A DNA stretch of 64,000 bases from a bacterium (GTDB lineage Bacteria; Pseudomonadota; Alphaproteobacteria; Rhizobiales; Aestuariivirgaceae). Where the stretch lies: positions 1 through 64,000 of the forward strand of contig JALHQC010000020.1 in NCBI GenBank assembly GCA_022842165.1. The letters run 5' to 3'. The notes under the pieces were generated by a model. It made no database searches. It worked only from the letters and a program-made list of their open reading frames with translations, and was not told the DNA's origin. Positions 26,364 through 33,868 of this stretch are shown here, in pieces; position 1 is the stretch's first letter; every line of letters starts with the position of its first letter. A program made the translations under genes and the position numbers.

Positions 26364-27715
26364 GCGGCAACTCCCTTCAGCATGTCGTCCTGGCGCTTGC
26401 GCAACACGACGATGCCGGACGTGGCATCGACCGCGCAATTGTCATAGGTGAGAAGCTCGCCCTTCTTGATGGGCTTCGTCACCTTGCCGCCTTCGAGCAG
26501 ACCGCAAGGGACGGCTTTCGAAGTGACGGCATCTTCCACCGTCATGATCCAGGCGCGGTAGGTATATTCGCCGATGGCGTCGATCCGCTCACCGGGTGCG
26601 AGGTCCTTCTTCGCCACCGCGCAGACTTCCGCCGAGGGCACATCCAGCGGCTGCATGTCGGCCGTCTTGTAGAGCACGGCGCGCGCACAGGAGAGCGGCA
26701 CTTCGAGGCTGGTGAGGTGATAGGGGCGATAGAAGGTGTAGTAGGGGCCCGCACCGAGCTTGAGGTCATGCATGCGCTCGCGCACTCTGGCGTGCGCCAT
26801 TTCCGCAATGACGAAGACACCGGGCGCAACACCCTTGCCGATGGAATAGTCCACCACGCCCTTGCGCGAGAGAACGCCGCCATCTTCCTTGGGGCACAGC
26901 ACCTTTTCAAGCTGGTCCATCGTGGCCGCCGGGCCATGCATGCCGGGACAATCGGGAACGAGCCCCGTCGCGTTTGCAATCGCGGCCATTTCCACCATGG
27001 TCTTCGAACCGTCGACGAATTCGACCAGCATGCGCGGGTTCATGTTCCGGCGCTTGGCTTCTTCCATATAGGCGTCGGGCGTCGCGTCGATGTTCAAGGG
27101 ATTGTTCTTGCCCTTGCCGGCGGCAACGATGGGGTAGCCAAGGCCGGTGACGAAGTTGACGAGTTCCATGGTGGAGGAGGGCTCGTCCCCCGCGCCCAGC
27201 GTATAGACGACGCCAAGCCGCTTGGCCTCCCGCGCCAGATAGGCGCCGATGGTGACATCCGCCTCGACGTTCATCATGACAAGATGCTTGCCATGCTCCA
27301 TGGCGGTGAGGCCGATTGCAGCACCGACCGCGGGCTTGCCCGTCGCATCGATGACGACGTCGATATGATCCGACCCGCAGACGAGCTGCGCATCCTGCGT
27401 GATGGCGGTCTTGCCCGATTCCAGCGCGGCGGCGAAACCCTTTGCAGTGTCAGATACCGCGTGCCCGTCCTCCGGGCGGCCGGCGATGCGCAGCGCCTTC
27501 TTCGCGGAGTCGATGTTGATCTCGGCGATGGCGGCGACCGTGATGCCGGTCATCTGGTGGCACTGGGTGACGATGTCGGTTCCCATCTCGCCGGACCCGA
27601 TGAGTCCGATGCGGATCGGCCTGCCGGTTTCTTCCAGCCGCCGGGCCAGATCGGCGGCAAGACCTGTTGCCGGGCCGATCTTCCGTTTATCCTGCAAAAT
27701 GTCGTAAGCCGCCAT
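26360..27715 (-). CDS. COG4091-type NAD(P)-dependent oxidoreductase: homoserine-dehydrogenase-like with C-terminal SAF domain
   Basis: A 451-residue protein. The N-terminal Rossmann domain has IGLIGSGEMGTDIVTQC near residue 35, followed by a homoserine-dehydrogenase-like catalytic middle (VDVVIDATGKPAVGA-like DHIDVVIDATGKPAVG; HLVMMNVEADV). The last 80 or so residues look like a SAF domain (AKKDLAPGERIDAIGEYT, IKKGELLTYDNC). The family is widespread in alphaproteobacterial sugar clusters but its reaction is not established to my knowledge. GGGAGG precedes the start. It is the first gene of the operon and is coupled to E1 alpha. It probably makes the compound that feeds the E1/E2 complex. Confidence 0.85.
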   Translation of the reverse strand: MAAYDILQDKRKIGPATGLAADLARRLEETGRPIRIGLIGSGEMGTDIVTQCHQMTGITVAAIAEINIDSAKKALRIAGRPEDGHAVSDTAKGFAAALESGKTAITQDAQLVCGSDHIDVVIDATGKPAVGAAIGLTAMEHGKHLVMMNVEADVTIGAYLAREAKRLGVVYTLGAGDEPSSTMELVNFVTGLGYPIVAAGKGKNNPLNIDATPDAYMEEAKRRNMNPRMLVEFVDGSKTMVEMAAIANATGLVPDCPGMHGPAATMDQLEKVLCPKEDGGVLSRKGVVDYSIGKGVAPGVFVIAEMAHARVRERMHDLKLGAGPYYTFYRPYHLTSLEVPLSCARAVLYKTADMQPLDVPSAEVCAVAKKDLAPGERIDAIGEYTYRAWIMTVEDAVTSKAVPCGLLEGGKVTKPIKKGELLTYDNCAVDATSGIVVLRKRQDDMLKGVAA

Positions 27716-27750
27716 CTGGGCCTCCCGTGCATGCTCATGCGTTGCTTAAT

Positions 27751-27778
27751 AAGATACTTTTGATCATGGAAGTGTCAA
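27751..27778 (-). promoter_or_regulatory. Sigma-70-like promoter of the COG4091-E1-E2-kinase operon
   Basis: On the minus strand a perfect TTGACA (27773-27778) and TATCTT (27751-27756) are separated by 16 bp. They stand about 36 nt upstream of the COG4091-type start, in an AT-rich gap. TGATCA lies inside the spacer. Confidence 0.65.
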
Positions 27779-28022
27779 TAAGTATTGTTTGTGGCGGCGA
27801 ACCTGATTGTGCAAGTGCGAACGTGTTTTGGCAGGTGCGAAATGGGCAAATTGCCAAGGCCGAGCCGTCTGAAATGGTCAATCTCCAGCGTCGAACTGAG
27901 GTTGATTACGAAACATATGAATTCAAATCTTGAAATTGTTTCACTTTTGTGAAACTCATATCGCCAGAAACGTGGCGCGGCAGCAAGCGGCGCAGCCACA
28001 CGGGCTTTGGTTGGGAAACGTC
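27779..28022. promoter_or_regulatory. AT-rich intergenic control region with inverted and direct repeats
   Basis: No gene seen. It holds a perfect inverted repeat GTTTCAC (27938-27944) / GTGAAAC (27949-27955), an arm pair TTGGCA (27828-27833) / TGCCAA (27852-27857), and the direct repeat GTGCGAA at 27815-27821 and 27835-27841, exactly 20 bp apart (two helical turns). These are plausible operator sites for the divergent ATPase gene or the leftward operon. No regulator gene is adjacent. Confidence 0.5.
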
Positions 28023-29072
28023 ATGGCATCGATCAGTCTGCAAAAGATCAGCAAGTCTTGGGGCCTGGTCGTTGGCGTCGATGCCATCGACCTCGAAATC
28101 AAGGACAAGGAATTCATGGTGTTCCTTGGCCCCTCGGGCTGCGGCAAGACCACGACGATGCGCATGATTGCCGGCCTTGAAGACCCCAACAGCGGTGAAA
28201 TCCGCATCGATGGCGAGCTGATGAACGACGTCGACGCGCGGGACCGCGACGTCGCCATGGTGTTCCAGAGCTATGCGCTCTATCCCAACATGACAATCTA
28301 CGAGAACATCCGCTTTCCGCTGCGCATGCGCGACATCCCGAAAGACCAGCACGACAGATTGGTGCGCGAGGCCGCGGCGATCGTGGAGCTGGGCGACCTT
28401 CTCGACAGGAAGCCGCGCGCGCTTTCGGGCGGCCAGCGCCAGCGCGCGGCGCTCGCCCGTGCGGTTGTGCGCCACCCCCGCGTGTTCCTCATGGATGAGC
28501 CGCTGTCGAACCTCGATGCCAAGCTTCGCCTCACCATGCGCGCGCAACTGAAGCACATCCAGCGCCGGCTCGAGACCACCACGATCTACGTCACCCACGA
28601 CCAGATCGAGGCGATGACGCTGGCTGATCGCATCGCCATCATGAACAAGGGCAAGATCCAGCAGCTCGGCACGCCGGACGAGGTCTATAACAATCCCGCC
28701 AATGTCTTCGTCGCGGGCTTCATCGGTTCGCCGCCCATGAACCTGATCAAGGGCGACATCGAGAACGGCACATTCATCGGGCCCGATACGCGTCTTGAAG
28801 GTGTCGCCAAGGGCAGCCGCAAGAACGTCATCCTCGGCATCAGGCCGGAGGACATCTCGGTGACGGAGGCCGGCAAGGGCAGCCTGAATTCGAAGCTCTA
28901 CTCGCTGGAGCCGACCGGCGACCAGACGCTCGTCGCGGCCTTTTCGGGCGACCAGCTCGTCGTCGCCAAGGGCGCGCGAAGCTTCCGCCAGGCGCTCGAC
29001 ACGCCGATCGCGTTGAAGTTCGACGCCGCCCACGCCTACCTCTTCGACGCCGCCGGCGGCGAGCGGATCTAA
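28023..29072 (+). CDS. Orphan sugar ABC transporter ATP-binding protein (UgpC/MsmX family)
   Basis: A 349-residue ATPase with Walker A GPSGCGKTT, signature LSGGQRQR, Walker B FLMDEPLSNLDA and switch region YVTHDQIEAMTLADR, plus the C-terminal regulatory domain. I chose ATG 28023 because MASISLQKISKSWG is the family N-terminus. There is no permease or binding-protein gene next to it. The ABC operon at 16724-21979 lacks an ATPase, so this protein may serve it; MsmX-type ATPases are known to be shared between importers. The 3' side borders an AT-richer patch. Confidence 0.93.
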   Translation: MASISLQKISKSWGLVVGVDAIDLEIKDKEFMVFLGPSGCGKTTTMRMIAGLEDPNSGEIRIDGELMNDVDARDRDVAMVFQSYALYPNMTIYENIRFPLRMRDIPKDQHDRLVREAAAIVELGDLLDRKPRALSGGQRQRAALARAVVRHPRVFLMDEPLSNLDAKLRLTMRAQLKHIQRRLETTTIYVTHDQIEAMTLADRIAIMNKGKIQQLGTPDEVYNNPANVFVAGFIGSPPMNLIKGDIENGTFIGPDTRLEGVAKGSRKNVILGIRPEDISVTEAGKGSLNSKLYSLEPTGDQTLVAAFSGDQLVVAKGARSFRQALDTPIALKFDAAHAYLFDAAGGERI

Positions 29073-29167
29073 GGAAGTATTTTGGGGCTTGCCCTTAGAT
29101 TTTCTATAGAAATCCAGTAGTTGTTTGCAGTTGCGTAGTTCTCACAACTGGCTGCTAAGATGATTAC

Positions 29168-29392
29168 ATGGAATGGTTCTACTTAACAGTCCTTTTGGTT
29201 GGCCCGGGGCTCTTCGCCAGCCTCTGTGGCTATGGTGCTGTGAAGTTGCCAAGGATGAACCATAACTTCACTCACAGTCTTCTGTTAACAGCTGTGTTCG
29301 TGCTCCTCTCAACAGCTGCGTTCGTGGCTGGAATCTGCCAGTTCGTCATCTGGGTTCTCATGCTATCGATTGGTGAGGGGATGGGACCTTGA
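29168..29392 (+). CDS. Small putative membrane protein
   Basis: A 74-residue open frame with two hydrophobic segments (about 4-22 and 37-68) joined by a short basic loop KLPRMNHN. It sits in an AT-richer patch after the orphan ATPase and before the DUF4926 gene. No strong ribosome site is visible and I recognise no family. It could be real or chance. Confidence 0.4.
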   Translation: MEWFYLTVLLVGPGLFASLCGYGAVKLPRMNHNFTHSLLLTAVFVLLSTAAFVAGICQFVIWVLMLSIGEGMGP

Positions 29393-29453
29393 GAAATTCG
29401 GTACCCTGGTCTTAACTTCAGACTCAAGCACTGATCTCTTGAATGTGGCTATA

Positions 29454-29675
29454 ATGAAAGCTTCGGGCTTCAAGATTTATAAAGATGTGGTTTTTGTCGG
29501 ACCAGCGGATTTTGCCCCCGGACTGAGCCAGAGAGATGTCGGAACAGTTCTCGAAGTTTTCGATGGAGGAAATTACGAGGTCGAGTTTATCAACGATGAT
29601 GGTTCGACAAGAGTTCTTCAAGCTTTTCCAGCGGTTTACCTCCAGCATTTTGTATCTGACCCCATCGCAAGTTAA
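29454..29675 (+). CDS. DUF4926 domain protein
   Basis: A 73-residue protein that matches the DUF4926 pattern throughout: YKDVVFVGPADFAPGLSQRD, then VGTVLEVFDGGNYEVEFIND and FPAVYLQHF. This is a small all-beta domain of unknown role, often found in mobile or defence-like neighbourhoods. The start at 29454 is chosen from the domain's usual N-terminus; the upstream in-frame extension from a TTG looks non-coding. Base composition is AT-richer than in neighbouring genes, which points to acquisition from elsewhere. Confidence 0.7.
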   Translation: MKASGFKIYKDVVFVGPADFAPGLSQRDVGTVLEVFDGGNYEVEFINDDGSTRVLQAFPAVYLQHFVSDPIAS

Positions 29676-29706
29676 ATCACGGATCTTGACCCTCAGACTG
29701 CTGCCC

Positions 29707-29734
29707 TTGAAATAACCAGATAGTTATTTATAAC
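29707..29734 (+). promoter_or_regulatory. Strong promoter with embedded operator upstream of the GMC oxidoreductase
   Basis: TTGAAA (29707-29712), a 16-bp spacer and TATAAC (29729-29734) form a near-consensus promoter 40 nt before the ATG at 29774. A perfect inverted repeat AAATAAC (29710-29716) / GTTATTT (29723-29729) fills the spacer, so a bound repressor would block polymerase. Confidence 0.65.
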
Positions 29735-29773
29735 TCTTGCCAGTGGCCCGGACCGGGCGGCTGGAGAGGGCAG

Positions 29774-31360
29774 ATGTTCGATTACGTGATCGTGGGCGCG
29801 GGCTCGGCAGGCTGCGTGCTGGCGGCAAGGCTCTCTGAAATTCCCGAAGCGAAAGTGCTCGTCATCGAGGCCGGCCCCACCGATCGCGATCCCTTCATCC
29901 ACATGCCCGTCGGCTTCTTCAAGATGACGTCCGGCCCTCTGACCTGGGGCTGGCAGACAGCACCGCTCAAGCACGCCAACAATCGCACCGCTGTCTATCC
30001 GCAGGCCCGCGTGCTGGGCGGCGGAAGCTCGATCAATGCCGAAATCTACACACGCGGCTGCCCGGAAGATTACGATAACTGGGCAAAGGCCCATGGCTGC
30101 GACGGCTGGAGCTGGGCGGAACTCAAGTCGTATTTCATCAAGTCGGAAGGCAATTCGCGGCTGGGGGCCCCCGATCACGGCACTGACGGTCCGCTCGGCG
30201 TATCCGACCTCAACACCTACAATCAGGTCTCGCGCGCCTATGTGGAGGGTTGCATCGAGTTCGGAATGCCGCGCAATCCGGACTTCAATTCCGGACGGCA
30301 GGAGGGCGCTGGCCTTTATCAGACGACCACGAAGAATGGCCGCCGCTGCAGTGCCGCCGTCGGCTATCTGAAGCCGGTAATGAACCGCCCGAACCTGACG
30401 CTCCGCACCGATGTCTTCGTCAATCGCATCATTGTCGAGAACGGCAGGGCCAGGGGCATCGAGATTGTCGAGAATGGTGCGGTGAAGCGGATCGACGCGG
30501 CGAGCGAAGTGATCGTGACCGCAGGCGCCATCGGTTCGCCCAAGCTTCTGATGCTTTCCGGCATCGGACCCGCTGCGCACCTGAAAGAGGTTGGCGTTCC
30601 GGTCGTCCATGATCTTCCAGGCGTAGGCCAGAATTTTCACGATCACTTCTCGACCGACGTCACCTGGGTGCTGAACGGCGCGCACTCCTACGACAAATAC
30701 AAGAAGAAGCGCTGGCAGCTTCTGGCCGGCATGCAATATCTGATGTTCAAGTCAGGCCCCGTCTCGTCGAACATCGTCGAGGCCGGGGCCTTCTGGTGGG
30801 GCGACCGGACCGAGAAGACGCCCGACCTGCAATTCCATTTCCTGGCCGGCGCAGGCGTCGAGGAAGGTGTTGGCACGGTTCCCGGCGGCAACGGCGCCAC
30901 CTGCAATTCCTATCACACGCGGCCGCGCTCGCGCGGTTTCGTGAAGCTGCGCTCGTCCAATCCGCATGACGCCCCGGTCATCGATCCGAATTCCTTTGCC
31001 GAGCCTTATGATCTCGACCGCCATATCGATGGCATCAAGGTAACGCAGGAAGTGGGCCGCACCCGCGCCATGCAGCGCTTCGTATCGGTCGAGCACTTCC
31101 CCGGCCCCGCCGTGAAGACGCGGAAGGACTACGAGGATGCCGCACGCGCCAATGCGCGATCCTCTTACCATCCCGTCGGCACCTGCAAGATGGGCCGCGA
31201 CGCGATGGCAGTGATCGACCCCATGCTGCGCGTTCATGGCATCGGGGCTTTGCGCGTCTGCGACAGTTCCATCATGCCGGAGGTCGTATCCTCCAACACC
31301 AATGCGCCAACCATTGCCATTGCAGAAAAGGCCGCCGACATCATTCGCGGCAACAGGTGA
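29774..31360 (+). CDS. GMC-family FAD oxidoreductase (choline dehydrogenase-like)
   Basis: A 528-residue flavoprotein. The FAD fold starts at once with DYVIVGAGSAGCVLAARLSE; the second GMC signature is VIVTAGAIGSPKLLMLSGIG, and the C-terminal active-site region is SSYHPVGTCKMG ... SNTNAPTIAIAEKAAD. It oxidises a primary or secondary alcohol group of an unknown small molecule, passing electrons to a quinone or cytochrome rather than oxygen in most bacterial members. It is first in an operon with a CoA-transferase (6 nt gap) and an enoyl-CoA hydratase, which suggests alcohol to acid to acyl-CoA processing. Confidence 0.9.
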   Translation: MFDYVIVGAGSAGCVLAARLSEIPEAKVLVIEAGPTDRDPFIHMPVGFFKMTSGPLTWGWQTAPLKHANNRTAVYPQARVLGGGSSINAEIYTRGCPEDYDNWAKAHGCDGWSWAELKSYFIKSEGNSRLGAPDHGTDGPLGVSDLNTYNQVSRAYVEGCIEFGMPRNPDFNSGRQEGAGLYQTTTKNGRRCSAAVGYLKPVMNRPNLTLRTDVFVNRIIVENGRARGIEIVENGAVKRIDAASEVIVTAGAIGSPKLLMLSGIGPAAHLKEVGVPVVHDLPGVGQNFHDHFSTDVTWVLNGAHSYDKYKKKRWQLLAGMQYLMFKSGPVSSNIVEAGAFWWGDRTEKTPDLQFHFLAGAGVEEGVGTVPGGNGATCNSYHTRPRSRGFVKLRSSNPHDAPVIDPNSFAEPYDLDRHIDGIKVTQEVGRTRAMQRFVSVEHFPGPAVKTRKDYEDAARANARSSYHPVGTCKMGRDAMAVIDPMLRVHGIGALRVCDSSIMPEVVSSNTNAPTIAIAEKAADIIRGNR

Positions 31361-31366
31361 CATTCG

Positions 31367-32944
31367 ATGCCGAAGATCGTTTCAGCCGCCGCAGCGGTGA
31401 AGGCCATTCCCGATGACGCGATCGTCGCGGTCAATTCTTCCTCGGGGCTCAATTGCCCGGATGCGGTGCTGAAGGCGCTGGGCGAACGCTTCGATGCGGA
31501 ATCCCATCCCCGCAACCTCACCATGCTGCACCCCATCGCAGCCGGCGACATGTTCGGCATCAAGGGCGTGGAGCACGTCGCGAAACCGGGGCTGATCTCG
31601 CGCATCATCGGCGGCTCCTATCCTTCCGGTCCTTCGACGTCCGAACCGCCGAAAATCTGGCAGATGCTGGGGGCCAACGAGATCGCGGCCTATAACGTGC
31701 CATCGGGCATCATGTTCGACCTGATGCGGGAAGCGGCGGCGAAACGCCCCGGCGTCATCACCAAGGTGGGCTTGGACACTTTCGTCGATCCCCGGAACGA
31801 AGGCTGCGCCATGAATGCCAGGGCCGCGGCAGCGCCCATCGTGCGCAGGATCGAGTTCGACGGCGAGGAGTGGCTCTATTTCCCGGCCATCGTCCCAGAG
31901 GTCGCCATCATCAGGGGCAGCACTTGCGACGAGCGCGGCAACATGAGCTTCGAACAGGAAGGCGCCTATCTGGGTGCGATGGAACTGGCGCTTGCCGCCC
32001 ACAACAATGGCGGCATCGTCATCGCCCAGGTGCGGACCATTGCGGAGAATGAAACCATCAAGCCGCATCAGGTGAGGGTGCCGGGCATTCTCGTTGACTA
32101 TATCGTCGAGGCGCCGGACCAGTGGCAGACGACGCAGACGCCCTATGACGCGACGATCTCCGGTGAGGTGTTCAAGCCGATCTCGAGTTTCGCGCTGATG
32201 GATTTCGGCACCGGCAAGGCGATCGCCCGGCGCGTCGCGCAGGAACTGAAACAGGGCTGGGCGGTGAACCTGGGCTTCGGCGTTTCCGCCAATGTGCCGC
32301 GCATCTTCATCGAGGAAGGCCTGCATGGCCAGGCGACCTGGGTGATCGAGCAGGGTGCCGTGGGCGGCGTGCCGCTGCTCGAGTTCCAGTTCGGCTGTTC
32401 GTCCAACGCCGAAGCCTTCGTGCCATCCGCCTATCAGTTCACTTATTTCCAGGCGGCGGGTTTCGATTGCTCACTTCTGTCCTTCCTGCAAATCGACAGC
32501 CATGGCTCCGTCAATGTCTCGAAGCTTGGCGTCAGGCCGCATGTGACGGCGGGTGCGGGCGGCTTCGTTGATATCACCAGCCGTGCCCGCAAGATCGTGT
32601 TCTCCGGCTTCTACAATGCCGGAGCGAAGATGGAGATTGCAGACGGCAAGCTGAAGATCGAGAAGGAAGGCAAGGTCAGGAAACTGGTGAAGGACGTGGA
32701 GCAGATTTCCTTCTCCGGAAAACGCGGCGTGATGCAAGGCCAGGACGTGACCTATGTGACCGAGCGCTGCGTGATGAAGCTGACGCCGGAAGGGATCGTC
32801 CTGACCGAGATCGCACCGGGCGTGGAGCTTGCAACCAACATTCTCGATCAGGCCGAATTCCCGCTCATCGTATCGCCGCGGCTGAAGGAAATGGACAAGC
32901 GTCTTTTCCAGCCCGGTATCATGGGATTGCAACTTCATGGCTGA
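31367..32944 (+). CDS. Family I CoA-transferase, fused subunits (YdiF/propionate CoA-transferase type)
   Basis: A 525-residue single-chain CoA-transferase. The N-terminal alpha half has the CoA-binding segment GGSYPSGPS... region near 82-90; the beta half carries the catalytic Glu328 in VIEQGAVGGVPLLEFQFG, which forms the glutamyl-CoA intermediate. It moves CoA from acetyl- or another acyl-CoA to a carboxylic acid. It overlaps the enoyl-CoA hydratase gene by 8 nt. The acid is probably the product of the upstream GMC enzyme's pathway; this is inference. Confidence 0.9.
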   Translation: MPKIVSAAAAVKAIPDDAIVAVNSSSGLNCPDAVLKALGERFDAESHPRNLTMLHPIAAGDMFGIKGVEHVAKPGLISRIIGGSYPSGPSTSEPPKIWQMLGANEIAAYNVPSGIMFDLMREAAAKRPGVITKVGLDTFVDPRNEGCAMNARAAAAPIVRRIEFDGEEWLYFPAIVPEVAIIRGSTCDERGNMSFEQEGAYLGAMELALAAHNNGGIVIAQVRTIAENETIKPHQVRVPGILVDYIVEAPDQWQTTQTPYDATISGEVFKPISSFALMDFGTGKAIARRVAQELKQGWAVNLGFGVSANVPRIFIEEGLHGQATWVIEQGAVGGVPLLEFQFGCSSNAEAFVPSAYQFTYFQAAGFDCSLLSFLQIDSHGSVNVSKLGVRPHVTAGAGGFVDITSRARKIVFSGFYNAGAKMEIADGKLKIEKEGKVRKLVKDVEQISFSGKRGVMQGQDVTYVTERCVMKLTPEGIVLTEIAPGVELATNILDQAEFPLIVSPRLKEMDKRLFQPGIMGLQLHG

Positions 32945-33716
32945 CACTGGCGACAATCGCATCCGCCTTGAGATCGACGGCGATCTCGCGCTGATCACCA
33001 TCGCGCGTCCGGAAAAGTTGAACGCCCTCGACTACGACATGGTCATGGCGCTGGAACGCGCCGCGCACATGATCGACGTGATGAAGCGCGTGCGCGCCGC
33101 AATCGTCACCGGCGAAGGCGAAAAATCCTTCTGCGCGGGAGGCGATATCGACGCGTGGTCGGCCTGGAGCCCCGATGACTTCGCCATGGCCTGGGTGCGC
33201 CACGGGCACCGTGCGTTTGATGCGCTGGCCCGTATCCGCCAGCCGCTGATCGCCGCGCTGAACGGTCATACGCTCGGCGGCGGCCTCGAGCTTGCGGCGA
33301 CGGCGGATTTTCGCATCGCGGCCGATCACGTGAAGCTGGGTTCTCCCGAAACGAGCCTTGGCATCATCCCCGGCTGGTCGGGCACGCAGCGCACGGTCCG
33401 GCGATTTGGATCGCAGGTGGTTCGCCGCATGGCGCTGCTTGGAGAGATATTCACGGCAAACGAGGGCCTGGCGCTCGGCCTCGTCGATGCTGTGGTGCAG
33501 CGCGATCAGGCCTTGCCGGCAGCGCGCGAAATGGCAGCACGGCTGATGTCGCGCGGGCCTCTTGCGACGCAGGCCACGAAGATGCTGATCAATGCTGCGG
33601 AAGGCGAAGAGGCCGAGCGTCCGTTCGAAGCGCTCGCCGGTCATGTTGCATCTGCGAGCAACGATCTGCAACGCGGCGTCGCGGCCTTCAAGGCAAAGCA
33701 GGAGCCTCAATTTTGA
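32937..33716 (+). CDS. Enoyl-CoA hydratase/isomerase (crotonase family)
   Basis: A 259-residue crotonase-fold enzyme. Oxyanion-hole segments are SFCAGGDIDAW and NGHTLGGGLELAATADFR; the loop ETSLGIIPGWSGTQ carries one catalytic Glu. The usual first catalytic Glu position is occupied by Leu/Glu in GGGLELA, so hydratase activity is possible. It uses an acyl-CoA, presumably that made by the CoA-transferase with which it overlaps by 8 nt. It ends the operon; the ABC transporter starts 152 nt later with its own promoter. Confidence 0.88.
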   Translation: MADTGDNRIRLEIDGDLALITIARPEKLNALDYDMVMALERAAHMIDVMKRVRAAIVTGEGEKSFCAGGDIDAWSAWSPDDFAMAWVRHGHRAFDALARIRQPLIAALNGHTLGGGLELAATADFRIAADHVKLGSPETSLGIIPGWSGTQRTVRRFGSQVVRRMALLGEIFTANEGLALGLVDAVVQRDQALPAAREMAARLMSRGPLATQATKMLINAAEGEEAERPFEALAGHVASASNDLQRGVAAFKAKQEPQF

Positions 33717-33780
33717 GCACTGGATTCGACTGCTTCCGGCAACCACGCCGTCAATTTATACAGCTGTTGCGCATGGCTTG

Positions 33781-33808
33781 TTGACAAGTGTCACTAGTCG
33801 AATAGTGT
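33781..33808 (+). promoter_or_regulatory. Candidate promoter upstream of the third binding-protein gene
   Basis: A perfect TTGACA (33781-33786) and a weak TAGTGT (33803-33808), 16 bp apart, lie about 60 nt before the ATG at 33869. The arms TGACA (33782-33786) and TGTCA (33789-33793) form a small inverted repeat over the -35 element and could be an operator. Confidence 0.45.
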
Positions 33809-33868
33809 GCCCCTCCGATGCAGCCCGATAGAGAGGACTGCGCGAAAAAAATTGGGAGGACCCAGACT

